From Sympetrum striolatum (lineage: Eukaryota > Arthropoda > Insecta > Odonata > Libellulidae), in NCBI GenBank assembly GCA_947579665.1, contig OX388343.1, positions 103,793,657 through 103,857,656 of the forward strand: a DNA stretch of 64,000 nt. Direction: 5' to 3'. How positions within the stretch are numbered: the stretch's first letter is position 1; every line of letters starts with the position of its first letter. Under the pieces are notes generated by a model. That model did not search any database and had not been told where the DNA came from. It saw only the letters and a list, made by a program, of their open reading frames with translations. Of this stretch, positions 52,201 through 62,728 are shown piece by piece. The position numbers were made by a program, and so were the translations under genes.

Positions 52201-53550
52201 TCAAGATAATTCAATATCGCTCTCCCGTTTTTGTAGAGAGATTTTTGTGCAGGAACGCTGATTGTCCTTTTAGTAATCCCCTTCTTTTTTAAATAAATTC
52301 TTCGTATTAAATCAGAGATAAAACGGTGTGTAGAACATCATCGGTCGTAACGCCGACCAATGAAATCACTGATGATCAGCTGTGATGAAGTATCAATTTC
52401 TCTCTTCGCTTTGAATGATCGAGGGTAGAGAGCGCCAGAATCGGAAGGCATCCATCGGCAGCTTCCGCTTTAGCAGCTGTCGAATCAGGAAGCAGATCAC
52501 GCCGAGGTCAACACCTATGTTTGCAAACACCGTGTGTGCAAACACCTGGGCGGGAGGAAGGCGGGGCGGGAGAAGCACGCCATTGGGCGTCCCCCGGGAA
52601 AGGGGGCGGAATAGAAGAGGTCGAAACGGACGGCCATCAATTCCTTTCTCAGGAACACGAATAGAGGAATCCGAGGATGGCGTTGAAGTTTCCGCCGTTC
52701 ATTCATCCCCGATTCGGGAGCGATGGGTTGCAAAGGTGTGTTTCAGACGATCTTGCGAATTCTATTTTAGTCCAGATGATATAATTATGATTAGTGGCAG
52801 ATGGTGGGTGACGTTATAAGTTGATACTAATCATGAGGTACTTGAGGTGTGACATTTACAAATTTTTCAGGAAAAGAGCGGTATTTCGCATTCTCGATAT
52901 TTAGCTATCATAGCATAGCTTAGTGATATTGAAGTAGACACATTGATTTCGAGCTGATAAAGGGAAAAACGGTAAATCCAGCACTATGGCGATTCAGTTG
53001 CTTCGCATTTAAATGCGTTTTTAAATCGGATTGTAGTTATATTTACTTTGCTGCTGGAGATCTTTTTATAAAATTTTCATTTGAGTTCGATAATTTTTAT
53101 GGAGCCCTAGGATTTGTATGAGATTATACGAGACAAAGCAATTGCTATAACAAGAGAAGGATCTGACGCTGCTAAAGTGGATATAACTGAAGATAAATGA
53201 GTCATAGTCCAGTGAGTAAAACATCCTTTCCTAGGTTATCAAGTTTAAGTTTATTAAGTATTAAAAAAAAGAATCGCTCAAAGTTAAACGCATTTTGTTC
53301 ACTATGAGATTTAAGTTACTTAATTGCCTACTTCTGAGGGTTGACAATACGTTGCTTCTCTTGCTTTTGGTATTTTTCAAGGAACGCTATTTCTGGACTG
53401 TGGTTTACTTAAGCTACTCTGAAACTAATTCCAGCGGCGTAAGTTTCTTTTGTATTTTTTAAATGACAGCATTATTATAAACATTTCCGCAAGCAGATCA
53501 TTCTGTAACATCTATGCTATTCAAACTGTTTGCATTTGCCATTTTCATAA
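49246..53550. other. Mixed sequence, no gene supported
   Basis: The minus-strand frames 49133-49588 (151 codons) and 50694-51254 (186 codons) have low proportions of G-starting codons (about 19 percent in the second) and no recognisable domain. A GC-richer block at about 52415-52740 carries a 134-codon plus frame and the 12-bp palindrome TGTTTGCAAACA (52518-52529), followed by GTGCAAACACC. These are forkhead-like words, noted without claim of function. Confidence 0.38.
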
Positions 53551-53862
53551 TTCAAGGTTTCCCGAAAAATTCCCGTAAAAGTTAGTATTTTCTGCCATCG
53601 TTCGGGTTCCTTCCTCCTCACTGATGCTCCGTATTCCGAAGATGCAGCCATCGCCTTTTGCCATCTGCGTGGACAACTGCAGGAAGTCGTGCCACGTCAA
53701 ACCTTTTCATTCACTGGACCTTATGTCTTTCCATTTATCCCGGAGGATATCACACACGTCCTTTTACCGGAAGTTGGCCGGGTTCTCGTGAGAGAAAAGC
53801 CCTCGGTTGACCCCCACGATCCCGTAGGAAATGCCAATCTCGCGGCCATTGTCCGTTCCGAG
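53551..53862 (+). CDS. Exon-like open frame, protein not recognised
   Basis: The frame is open for 104 codons and ends at GAG|GTAATT, a usable splice donor in phase 0; without splicing it reaches a stop at 53902-53904. In the 84 codons from about 53611, G occurs 32 times at codon position 1, 10 at position 2 and 14 at position 3. This is the clearest coding-like periodicity I found in the window. There is no in-frame ATG, so it would be an internal exon. Possible acceptors are AG at 53584-53585 and 53640-53641, neither strong. The predicted peptide is balanced, with a V/L-rich middle and several P and D residues (for example PEDITHVLLPEVGRVLVREK), but I do not recognise a family. The minus strand is also partly open (53764-53997). 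It could be a real exon, a decayed exon or chance. Confidence 0.27.
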
Positions 53863-54285
53863 GTAATTATTCTTCTTTCGGAGTTCATAAATTCTCGGAC
53901 ATGAGGAGAGGACGAGGATCAACGGGCGCTTGTAATGCGATAACGGAATCACCCCTGCAAGTGGGATGCGAGACATATTTTGGGCCGAGAGCTGCACAAA
54001 TATTAGGTATATTGGATCTACTGCCCTTTGAGTGGCTGTTTTAATAAGTGCATGTTGAAATTTCGGGTACGATTACGTATTATGATTTCTCATTTAAGTG
54101 CATCAGGTAACTGCTTAGTAGCTTGCTAACTTTAACTAGTAAATATTTTCTTGATATATCCTTATTGCCAGGTTTGTTTTGGTAACAAATTTCCAACTCT
54201 TCTACCTCGTAAAGTTAATATTGTATTACTAATTTAGTGATTTACTAAAATTTATTTTTAATTTATTGCTAATATTGGTACATTG
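53863..54285. other. AT-rich sequence, no gene seen
   Basis: No continuation of the exon-like frame is visible here, and no repeat. Confidence 0.4.
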
Positions 54286-54366
54286 TACAGCCCTGGCCAA
54301 AATTAACGCAGCACCGGCCGTAAGGATCGCTAGGGAGGTGCTGCGTTAATTTTGGCCAGGAGTGTA
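54286..54366. mobile_element. 77-bp foldback Tc1/mariner-like MITE
   Basis: TA dinucleotides (54286-54287 and 54365-54366) flank a 77-bp insert. Its ends, CAGCCCTGGCC and CACTCCTGGCC, lead into perfect 24-bp inverted arms (54292-54315 and 54337-54360) beginning CCTGGCCAAAATTAACGC. Only 21 nt separate the arms, so the element is almost all terminal repeat. A CTGGCCAAAATTA core near the end is typical of Tc1-like families. It has no coding capacity and would need a transposase in trans. Confidence 0.88.
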
Positions 54367-57300
54367 CATGATCACTTTCACCCTAGAGTTTATTTATGTA
54401 CTTTAGTACAGGTAAATTTTCAATTACTTGTATTGATTCTTTGTTTTTTGTCGAGGAAAGAGAAGCAAAAGAGTTCTTTAGCCTGTACCGAAGGCGATGC
54501 AAACGCAATGGAAATAACTCAAAATGTTTTAAAATTATATTGATATATCATGAATGATCATAATATCTGAAAGGACTACGAAGAGTATTCAATTCATGAA
54601 CTTAAATACTTCTGGACTAATAAATCTCAATCCATGCTTACTCAAGGAACTTGCAAGTTCAATTTATTCGGTTTTTGAACAAAGTTGTTATGAAAGCCCT
54701 TCAAGGTATGAAGACAGCGTAAAGATTATCGATGCATCATTATGTAATCTTCGCTGGTTCCTGTCTCTTTCTGATATCATTCATGATCGGTCTTTCGTTT
54801 CTGTAAATTTTCCCTCTTCGGCCCAAATGGAGCCCTTTCATGGCTGTTGATGTGGCCGTGATGAGGATTCCTTTGATTGCCCGTGAAGTAGTTTTGTCAA
54901 CGGAATGTCGTTATTAATTATGCATGAATCTGTCACGGCCATTTTGAGGGGAAGGAATCGGATTTAAATCGATCCTTTTGTCGGAGAACGGTGCTGAGGG
55001 AAGTGCGTGGCAGTGCATGTCACTCGCCGATCGTCATCTTTGACGTCGGTCGGGAAAAAAAAGAGCTCGAGGAAATCTCGCATTCTTAGAAGTACCACAG
55101 TGCTACTCGCAGAGGAACTTTTAGAAAATTCATGCGACTCGTAATTTATTTCATCTCTCGAGAAATAATTCACGTATTTTTCAAAGATTGAGAGAAATAT
55201 TTCCCATCCAAAGTTTTTTTTATTTAGATCTTTCCACGTTCAAACTTTGCGATCGATGACGTCAAACGAGGTAAGGCTAAGATTTTTGGCGAAATCCTCT
55301 CGAGTATTTTCGAGACATTGGTATTCGTAGTATTATTTCTTCGGCTCATTTAAAAAGAGGAACGAAAAAGATGCAATGTGGTGTTTCACTCTTCAAGTAT
55401 CCATCGAATATTTCTCGACCGATACATTTCTTCTGATAACACAAAAATAATGACGTCGCGTTTGATAATATATTTTTATAGGATGTGTTCATTTGTATAA
55501 GTACATTCTGCACTTTGAAAACGTATATCGCTACATAGATGACTTACTGCCTATTCAATATCTATAATCAATCAAAAAACTTCGAGTCTTTATTTAAAAA
55601 ATCGCTGTAACTTAATTTTTACTTGAAAACTCCATAAATATCATTTATCTCTCTATTTTAAACTACCATACAACTAAAGTAATTGCAATTAGTTATTTGT
55701 TATTCATAATCTTCAATTATTAAGCAGAAGTCAAGTTTATTGGGTGGGTTGGCTCGATTTCATCTTTTTAATTAGAATATTTACAGTACAGTAAACGAAA
55801 TTTCGAACAATATTGGGAATCACTTTATGGCATATTTCATGACGAATGTGGCCGATATGAATGGATTTACAAAATGACAATGCGTCAACATTGCATAGCC
55901 ATTCGATTTAATTCCATAAAGAGGAAGGGCTGTAACATATGTAGAAAAACTAAAACCTGAAGAACGTTCAATGTTTCAAAAAATGTATTTCTCCCTCATG
56001 CGTAGAACAAAACATTACTTATAAAAAGTTATTACTATTATCATTAATAACTTATTACGTATTCTTTGAGACTGTTATCGTTGCTTTACAGTCATAGCTT
56101 TACTTATTTATTTTATCGTGACCCTTAAATCCTAACACATTCTATATTTAACAAATTCCATTTATTCACACTAGTTTTTTGGTAAATTCCGGATTTCATA
56201 AAATTCCAAATGGTTTCTCAACTATTGAATATAATTATCAATAATCCTCGTATCTTTACAGTTAGACTAATTGACAAAGCATATTAGTAAAAGATCCACT
56301 CCTCTCGCCGTACCTATTTTCACAAGGAAACACGCATGGCATAGGGTTAATGCGTAAGTGCCTTTGTCAATTTACAACATGAAAATATGAACGACTCTTT
56401 CGCAATAAATATTGCCCGCGATAAGCGCAGGAGCCTCTATTTATCCTCATCCGTGGAACAGAATAAAAGACCTCAATGCTCAGGTCGACTTCAAAGAGAT
56501 TTGAGTCCTTTTTTCCGTATTAGAGCAAAGCGGCGGCGGAAAAACAGAAAGCTGCCCCTCTGACCATTGCAATCCCTTTTGCCGCACAACTCACGTTCCA
56601 CTCAATTAGGTCTTTTTTATCTCTTACTGCTTTGGCGTAGTAACGTTCAAAAATCCACGTTTGCTGTCTTATAGCTATACAATAACCTTAAACCAATATA
56701 GGAATACAAACCGTCCGAGCCGGAGTCAAGTCTCGAGAGAGAAAGAATCTATTTCCTCAGGATTAGGGCTAATCTCAAAAGAGTATCTTCCTCGAAGAAA
56801 AGGACAGCTTGGGATGAATAGAGTAGTGGTTTTCAGAAGCCTTTTGTCGTCACATTTACTTGAGAATGTTTTCGCTGATTTATTTAGGTCACGATAAAAA
56901 AATCAGTAAAACTATGACTATAAAGTTTATTTATCTGGGGAAATTATTCATCAGTTTATCTGGGAAATGTATTGTGAGGAATTATTGATGACTGATAACT
57001 TAAAAATGGTAGTAATAAAGTATGGAACGCCGAAGTAAAGTCTTGATAATATTTCTACGGAATATTGTCAGTGCAGAAGTACCTTACTATAAGTAATCAA
57101 TTTTAGATAAATGAGGAAAATAATCACATTAGCACTACTTAAAAGAGGAAAAATTACATATAATTTGAACGTAAAATACCAAGTAAATTACTAAAAATAT
57201 ATGCGATATTTAATTGGATTCTAACTGTTTAAAAACCATAAAATATGAGTGTACGCTATGAAATGTTTTGTTATTAAATCCCGCAATGAAAATTTGCAAA

Positions 57301-57910
57301 CTAATTGCTTCTCTAAGATTAAAACAATTGATATTTAGACTCCTTACCTTAAACTTTATGTTTTATTTGAATTGGCGAATCGTCTTAATGAAAATATTCT
57401 CTATTCAGCAGTCATGCTGCTTATATTTCAAATAAACTTCAAATAAGAGTTAACATATCAAGAGACGACGTCGTCAATACTTATGAGTCCCTTTTCCGCA
57501 TTCAAGTCCGCTCCGCTCAAGTTTTCCGCTCGTTCGCAGTTCTCCAGATTTTTAGTAACTATGATTCGAATATAATGAGTCTGCCATCGTTATCCATCCA
57601 CGTATCGGAGGCGTATCCATTCGCACATTTCCACGGCTGTCGTTTAATCCACTTCGGTTGTTATCAAAGAATATCAAATCTCCGCTCAAATTGATAATTT
57701 GCTCACGCTCATTTACTTTTTTCCGAGCCGTCAGCCGCTCAAAGCCATTTTTATGCATCGGAAGAGAAACTGACGGTCCGGAAACGTGGTTAATGGAAAC
57801 ATCCATTTCCACTATTTGACGCTAATACTATTCCTCGGAAAACAGTCCATTACAGCGAGGGAGGGAAACTTGCTTATCTCGCCGCACATATCCTCGACCG
57901 AACAACATGG
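54367..57910. other. AT-rich sequence, no gene seen
   Basis: A slightly GC-richer patch lies at about 54820-55110. TGACGTCA occurs at 55257-55264. Frames at 54554-54850 (+) and 57552-57812 (-) have no recognisable product. Confidence 0.42.
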
Positions 57911-57995
57911 CTTCTCCACCCCCTCCGTCTCCACCCCCTGATTCTCCACCCCCTTAGTTCTCCACCCCCTTGATTCTCCACCCCCCCATTCTCCC
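57911..57995. repeat. C-rich minisatellite, unit about 16-17 bp
   Basis: TCTCCACCCCC-type units recur five times (as CTTCTCCACCCCCTC, TCTCCACCCCCTGAT, TCTCCACCCCCTTAG, TCTCCACCCCCTTGAT and TCTCCACCCCCCC). The linker between units varies in sequence and length. It causes a minus-strand frame with a repeated Gly-Val-Glu-type peptide (57812-58021) that is probably not a gene. Confidence 0.85.
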
Positions 57996-60432
57996 CATCT
58001 CACCTGACCCCACCTACGCACAAAACCCGTTCGCTCGAGTTAATGGCTCTCGCGTGACATGCGAGAAGAGGGAAAAAGGAAGGGGAAAAAATAGAATAAA
58101 ATTGTCATCCAGCTACTTAGCGAGAGACTTCAATTCCGAGCAGCTTATTAAGGCTTCCCTCCCACCCCATTACCTTTCCTTTCGTCATCCCCTTTGGTTT
58201 CACCCTCTCTCTCTCTAATGCGGTTGAGTTTTCCAAAAACCACCATTTTCTATGAATGTCCATCATTCCATAGGTTAATGGGTTTAATTATTTGTCGTTT
58301 ATTTTCATTCTATCGCAAGCCCCCACGAGTTATAGCGTCGAAAGGATAGCTAAATACTTACACTGATTCCTATCTAGCTATAAAATTCTTTTGAGCCAAA
58401 TCCTTGATTTTTCTCCTGAGCTAGGAACTAATTGAATTTAAACTAAGATATTAACAAACGTATGTTGTGATGCAAAGCTGTATATGTTGAGATAGTCATC
58501 GCAGGCAACAGTCGCCAACTGCACTGATTATCAAAGGACTTTATTGAATTTTTCTTTTTAAATCGAGATGCCTAAAGAGCAGCTATAAATGTTACGCTCT
58601 GTGAACTGAAGATTCTCGTAGATTTTTATGTCTTCCAAACTGAATTTCGACATTCAACCAGGTAATTTCTTTAAGTATTTTCATTTAAGTTTTTAAGCGT
58701 ATTAAGTAATTGGCCCAGTTACAAGTAAAAACTTCGCAGGAGTTAGCACTGTTTCCAATGAAACAAACCTGAAATACGGCTAAAACTTCAGTTCAATAGC
58801 AGCTCCATATGGATAATGATGCTAAAGGATCAATCGTGAAATATGCTTGACCTACACGCTTCCAGGTAAACGATTAATCTCGAGTTTTTCGTTACTTTAA
58901 TTGTTCAATTGATATAAAAATATCGGTAGAAATGTATACATATATAATTATTGATATATTTATTGATACGACGCCTGATTCAACTTTTGCAACCTCAAAC
59001 AGAATTATAAGCATCGTTTAAAGTTTCCCTTTCATTTTTACGAATGAAATAATCCTAAGAAAGTACAGTGTATTACTCTCAAAACTGAGAAGAATACGAA
59101 TCCATACCTTCCATCTTGTTAGTTAGCTCACACGAAGCTCGAAGACTTATGATTTCTTCAATATAAGACCTACAAATGGATATGCACTAGTTTTTCGACG
59201 AATGAATTCAAACGCAGCGAAATATGACCTTTAATCTGCATGTTGCTTATTTTTCGCCAGATCTAAACAATAAACAATGACTCGATTAATGGAATAATAT
59301 CGCCACTGTTAAAGTTAGGATTTCTTTTTTGAAAGCGAAATGCCAGGATTTTTAAAAATTCCCACGGTAACTAATAAAATTAGCCTCGGAGCAAACATCG
59401 CGCCCCGAAAAAGTAAAGAAAAGGATCAAAATGCGATTGTCCTAGCGATTCCATTTGTTCGTTCGTTTCGAGGGCAATTTTCTGTCTAATTAAGCTTTGA
59501 TGCAGAAAGTTAAAGCCACAAGGGAGAAAGACGGGAATTTTTGCCTAATCAAATCGCCTCGGGCTCAACTATAAAGCACAAAGTCAATATTCAAACTTTC
59601 TCTCGAATCCCCTCAAAAAAAACTATTCTCTCCACAATCGACTATTCCTCCCACTTTCACTTCCCTTTCACCCATTTTCGCATCGCGGATAGGAAACGTA
59701 TCTTTCACTTCTCTCTTTTCACCCAAATTTATTTCGTTCATTTTCCCTCCTCATTGAGTTAAATGATGAAAAAACGAGGTGAGTGGAGCATTTGTGAGAC
59801 TAATTAGCCGTAACTTTGCCAGCCCGTTGAATTTCCCAGTGGCCACTCGGGCGAAATAAATTAAATGGCGAAAAAATATACGCGAGGTTTTCTTTACGAA
59901 ACGGCGTCATGTGTGCGAAATTAATTGCATTAATGCGGGGTATATATTTGTGTTTTTTTCAGCGAAAATGTTTCGTTTTTTTTATTATTCGGCGCGAGGA
60001 GCGGTTTCTCTCGGCGCTTTTGAATAATGGAAGTCGACAATGCTTTTCGCGTCCTTTCACGGAATTCCTAAATATTCCGAAAGAGGGAAAAACGGAGAAA
60101 GAAAAATTCTCGATTAGCCTCGAAACTGTATTGAGTTCAATTTTGCGGAATTTCGCCTTTGCGGAAATTCAGGGCTTTCGGATTCAATGGCTCCAGAATA
60201 AGGCCTTTTGGAATTTCGGCTGAGTTATTTGGAAATGCTAGTTCAGGAGAGCCATAAAGACATTATAGTTTCCTTTTTTGACAGTGAATGAAAATAAAGT
60301 AATCCAACAGCGTTACTTTATCAATAGTTTTAAATAATAAAATGGAATTAAGTATGTTGACTGCATTTTTATATCCTGGTTGTTACGCTGAATATTATTT
60401 GAATTATATATGATTTTACTCAGAATTCGAAT
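57996..60432. other. AT-rich sequence with a GC-richer block, no gene seen
   Basis: C/T-rich tracts occur at about 58140-58215 and 59600-59760. About 59790-60230 is richer in G and C and contains homeodomain-like AT cores (for example AATTAATTGCATTAATG). A 104-codon frame at 59909-60223 is not recognised. Confidence 0.4.
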
Positions 60433-60665
60433 TTGAATAAGTTTCAAATGAAAAAACAACTTTGTAGAGTCCACAATCTTTGCTATTCTCATGCACGACC
60501 TAGGTTTCGTTACAGCCTTTCACTTGAAGATGTTACTCTGTAACGAAACCTAGGTCGTGCTCGAGAATAGTAAAGATTGTGGACTCTACAAAGTTGTTTT
60601 TTCATTTTATATTATGAAGGAGTTCCACAGAATTACACCACAGACCGTCTCATTGAATAAGTTTC
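60433..60665 (+). mobile_element. Short retroelement-like insertion with 13-bp target duplication and 70-bp hairpin (element 1)
   Basis: TTGAATAAGTTTC occurs exactly at 60433-60445 and 60653-60665 and brackets a 207-bp insert (60446-60652). The insert begins at once with an arm (60446-60515) that is the reverse complement of 60538-60607 at 67 of 70 positions; the loop is 22 nt. A 45-nt tail (60608-60652) follows. Inside, TTGAAGAT is followed by a perfect stem GTTAC-TCT-GTAAC, then GAAA, the palindrome CCTAGG, and TCG. This resembles a hammerhead core (CUGANGA, stem II, GAAA, NUH) but lacks the invariant C. Variable target duplications, inverted leading fragments and hammerhead motifs are known from Penelope-like elements. 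Assignment to that group is inference. A related insertion lies 1.9 kb downstream. Confidence 0.75.
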
Positions 60666-61430
60666 CTTGTATAATAAACCATAATACATAAATATTCATC
60701 TTTCATCTCCCTAAAAATTTTTTGGCGATCGAATATTACTGCAAATATTTTAATTGACTTATTTAATGAGAATAATCAAAATTTCTTAATCTTAAAATAT
60801 TCTTGAGAATCTTATTTCGATTCATTATTGTCACTTAAAATGATATTCATTCCAAAATAATAGCTCTATTACCCTTGAGATAGATATTACTAGAACAAAA
60901 CACGCTATTATTTACGTTTTGAAAATAATGTGATGAAAGAGAAACAAACTGATCCAATCCACCTCAGCCAACCGAAATAAATTCATGAATTGAAATTCTG
61001 CATTAAGGACTCGAAACTGGCTTTTGAAAATGTTTGAAATACACTTAATGGAGAAATTCATTTGTGAAACGTTCGAGCGTCGAATTTTACCGCGCAACTT
61101 ATTAAATATCACTTTGCAAATATGTGAAACGTATACGCGATGTTTATTTAATAAGGGAGCTGAAACACACCTTTGGATTAGCCTGCATTTTAGCCTCTAT
61201 TGGCGCACTTCCCCAACTCATTATTTACGACTCAATTCCTATTCACTCCCTTTAGTGTAAGAGTGCAGTAGAATTCAACTCCAAACTCAACCCTCGAACT
61301 CTCTTATCTTCTTCATCTCTCGTTCTCCTTTGTTTATTCTTCTGCTTGCATTTATTTACTCGTGTAAGTTTTTTGATCCATTCATACACGCAGAAACCCA
61401 TTTACAACGTTATTACCATCATCGATCTAT
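60666..61430. other. AT-rich sequence, no gene seen
   Basis: No supported gene. The end (about 61260-61430) is pyrimidine-rich and runs into the tandem repeat. Confidence 0.45.
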
Positions 61431-61617
61431 ACTTACTTTACTCACTTTTTCCTCTTTCGGCATAATTTTTGTCATATACTTACTGTACTCACTTTTTCCT
61501 CTTTCGGCATAATTTTTGTCATATACTTACTGTACTCACTTTTTCCTCTTTCGGTATATTTTTTTCATATACTTACTTTACTCACTTTTTCCTCTTTCGG
61601 CATAATTTTTGTCATAT
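61431..61617. repeat. Four-copy 47-bp tandem repeat
   Basis: Copies lie at 61431-61477, 61478-61524, 61525-61570 (46 bp) and 61571-61617. Each begins ACTTACTxTACTCAC and ends TTTCATAT or TTTGTCATAT. Copies 1 and 4 share ACTTTACTCAC, while copies 2 and 3 share ACTGTACTCAC. Copy 3 has CGGTATATTTTTTCATAT where the others have CGGCATAATTTTTGTC. The near identity implies recent expansion. The period is not a multiple of three, so the frames through it are artefacts. Confidence 0.95.
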
Positions 61618-62565
61618 ACTCCTCCATATTGTCCCTCCCTATCATTGTCTATTGATATAGTATTATTATATATAGTATATAGTAGTATTCATGCTTTATC
61701 GGAGGATCTCCCTTCCTTCCCTTGTTCATAATCAACCTCAAAATACTTTCCTCTGTTAGCCATCATCTTGTTCTACTATTTCATAGTTCCAGCATCTCCT
61801 CTCGCTGTATTCATTTTCCTTCATCTCTCCCAGCCCTCTCATCCCTCGCCCTCTTCCATCCCCTATTCTCTTCCTAAACGCCAATCTTCCTCTACCACCA
61901 TCTGTACGCCTCTCATACCCAAAACCCCTCTCTGACCCCAGTAATAAATACCGTTAATGGACGAATGGTATTTCATAAAGGGCAAGGGGAAGGGAGAAGG
62001 TTCCCCAGTCAACAGATAAATGGAGTTTATGCCGTCGGGGGTCGTGCGGAGTGGAATGCAGGAATTAAGGTGGCGGAGCTATTTAGGGCATTTAAGGCAC
62101 TCCTGATTGCATGTTCGCCTCCTCAAACGTCTTCCTCACTCGAGGATGCTGCCATCGATTGACTGATTGGGTTGCCAAGGACGAAGGATCTACGGAATAT
62201 TTATTATAGCATTGGAATCTAGGATAGAATTATGATATAAAGTCTTTCACTTCGGGATCGGTTGATTCCGAATAATTCTCTCGGACGAAACCCTTTGTAT
62301 AGGACATTACTTTGGGCGGTATTGAGACTAAAAAGCTGTTATTCCTCTGACTCATAGTCATATATCATATTGATTTTGACTAAAAAATCGGTGAAAATGG
62401 TATTATTAAAGAGGGTTGTGAAAAACCTGCACAATCCTACCGATAGGAATTGCTAAAAGATGAAACTAAAAATTGAATAGATAACTTGTTTTTACTTTTA
62501 TCGAGGATAAATCATACTTGCAATTAATATAAATTAAAAATTATTGCAAATTATGTGCCATTAAC
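61618..62565. other. Pyrimidine-rich then AT-rich sequence, no gene seen
   Basis: About 61690-61935 is C/T-rich. A 65-codon frame at 61965-62162 is not recognised. A TA-rich run lies at about 61656-61690. Confidence 0.45.
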
Positions 62566-62728
62566 AATTATTTATCAAGTTATAAAGTACTGATGATGAT
62601 GGCCTTTGCGCCGAAACCGGTCGGAAATAAAATCCTATAGTGCGGAAGTTTAATGTGTTTTACTTTATAACTTCAGAATTTCCTTCCTCGAAGTTCGGCC
62701 GAATACGATAGAGTTTAATTATTTATCA
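62566..62728 (+). mobile_element. Short retroelement-like insertion with 12-bp target duplication (element 2)
   Basis: AATTATTTATCA occurs exactly at 62566-62577 and 62717-62728 and brackets a 139-bp insert (62578-62716). The insert begins with AGTTATAAAGTA, the exact reverse complement of TACTTTATAACT at 62661-62672. A 44-nt tail follows. Between the arms CTGATGATGATGGC leads to a GGC/GCC stem, then GAAA (62613-62616), the palindrome CCGG, and TCG. Read from 62594, the register TGATGAT-stem-GAAA matches element 1. The tail phrase GAAGTTCGGCCGAATAC resembles GGAGTTCCACAGAATTAC in element 1. It is probably a 5'-shortened relative of that element. Penelope-like affinity is inferred. Confidence 0.7.

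Noticed and set aside
10620..55264. TGACGTCA (CRE) palindromes at 10620, 21913 and 55257
   Set aside because: Three occurrences of an 8-mer in 64 kb are close to chance and share no common context.
57812..58021. Minus-strand frame with a repeated Gly-Val-Glu peptide
   Set aside because: It is created by the C-rich minisatellite, and no start context or homology supports it.
61431..61617. CRISPR-like array
   Set aside because: The 47-bp units are contiguous with no unique spacers, so this is an ordinary tandem repeat in eukaryotic DNA.
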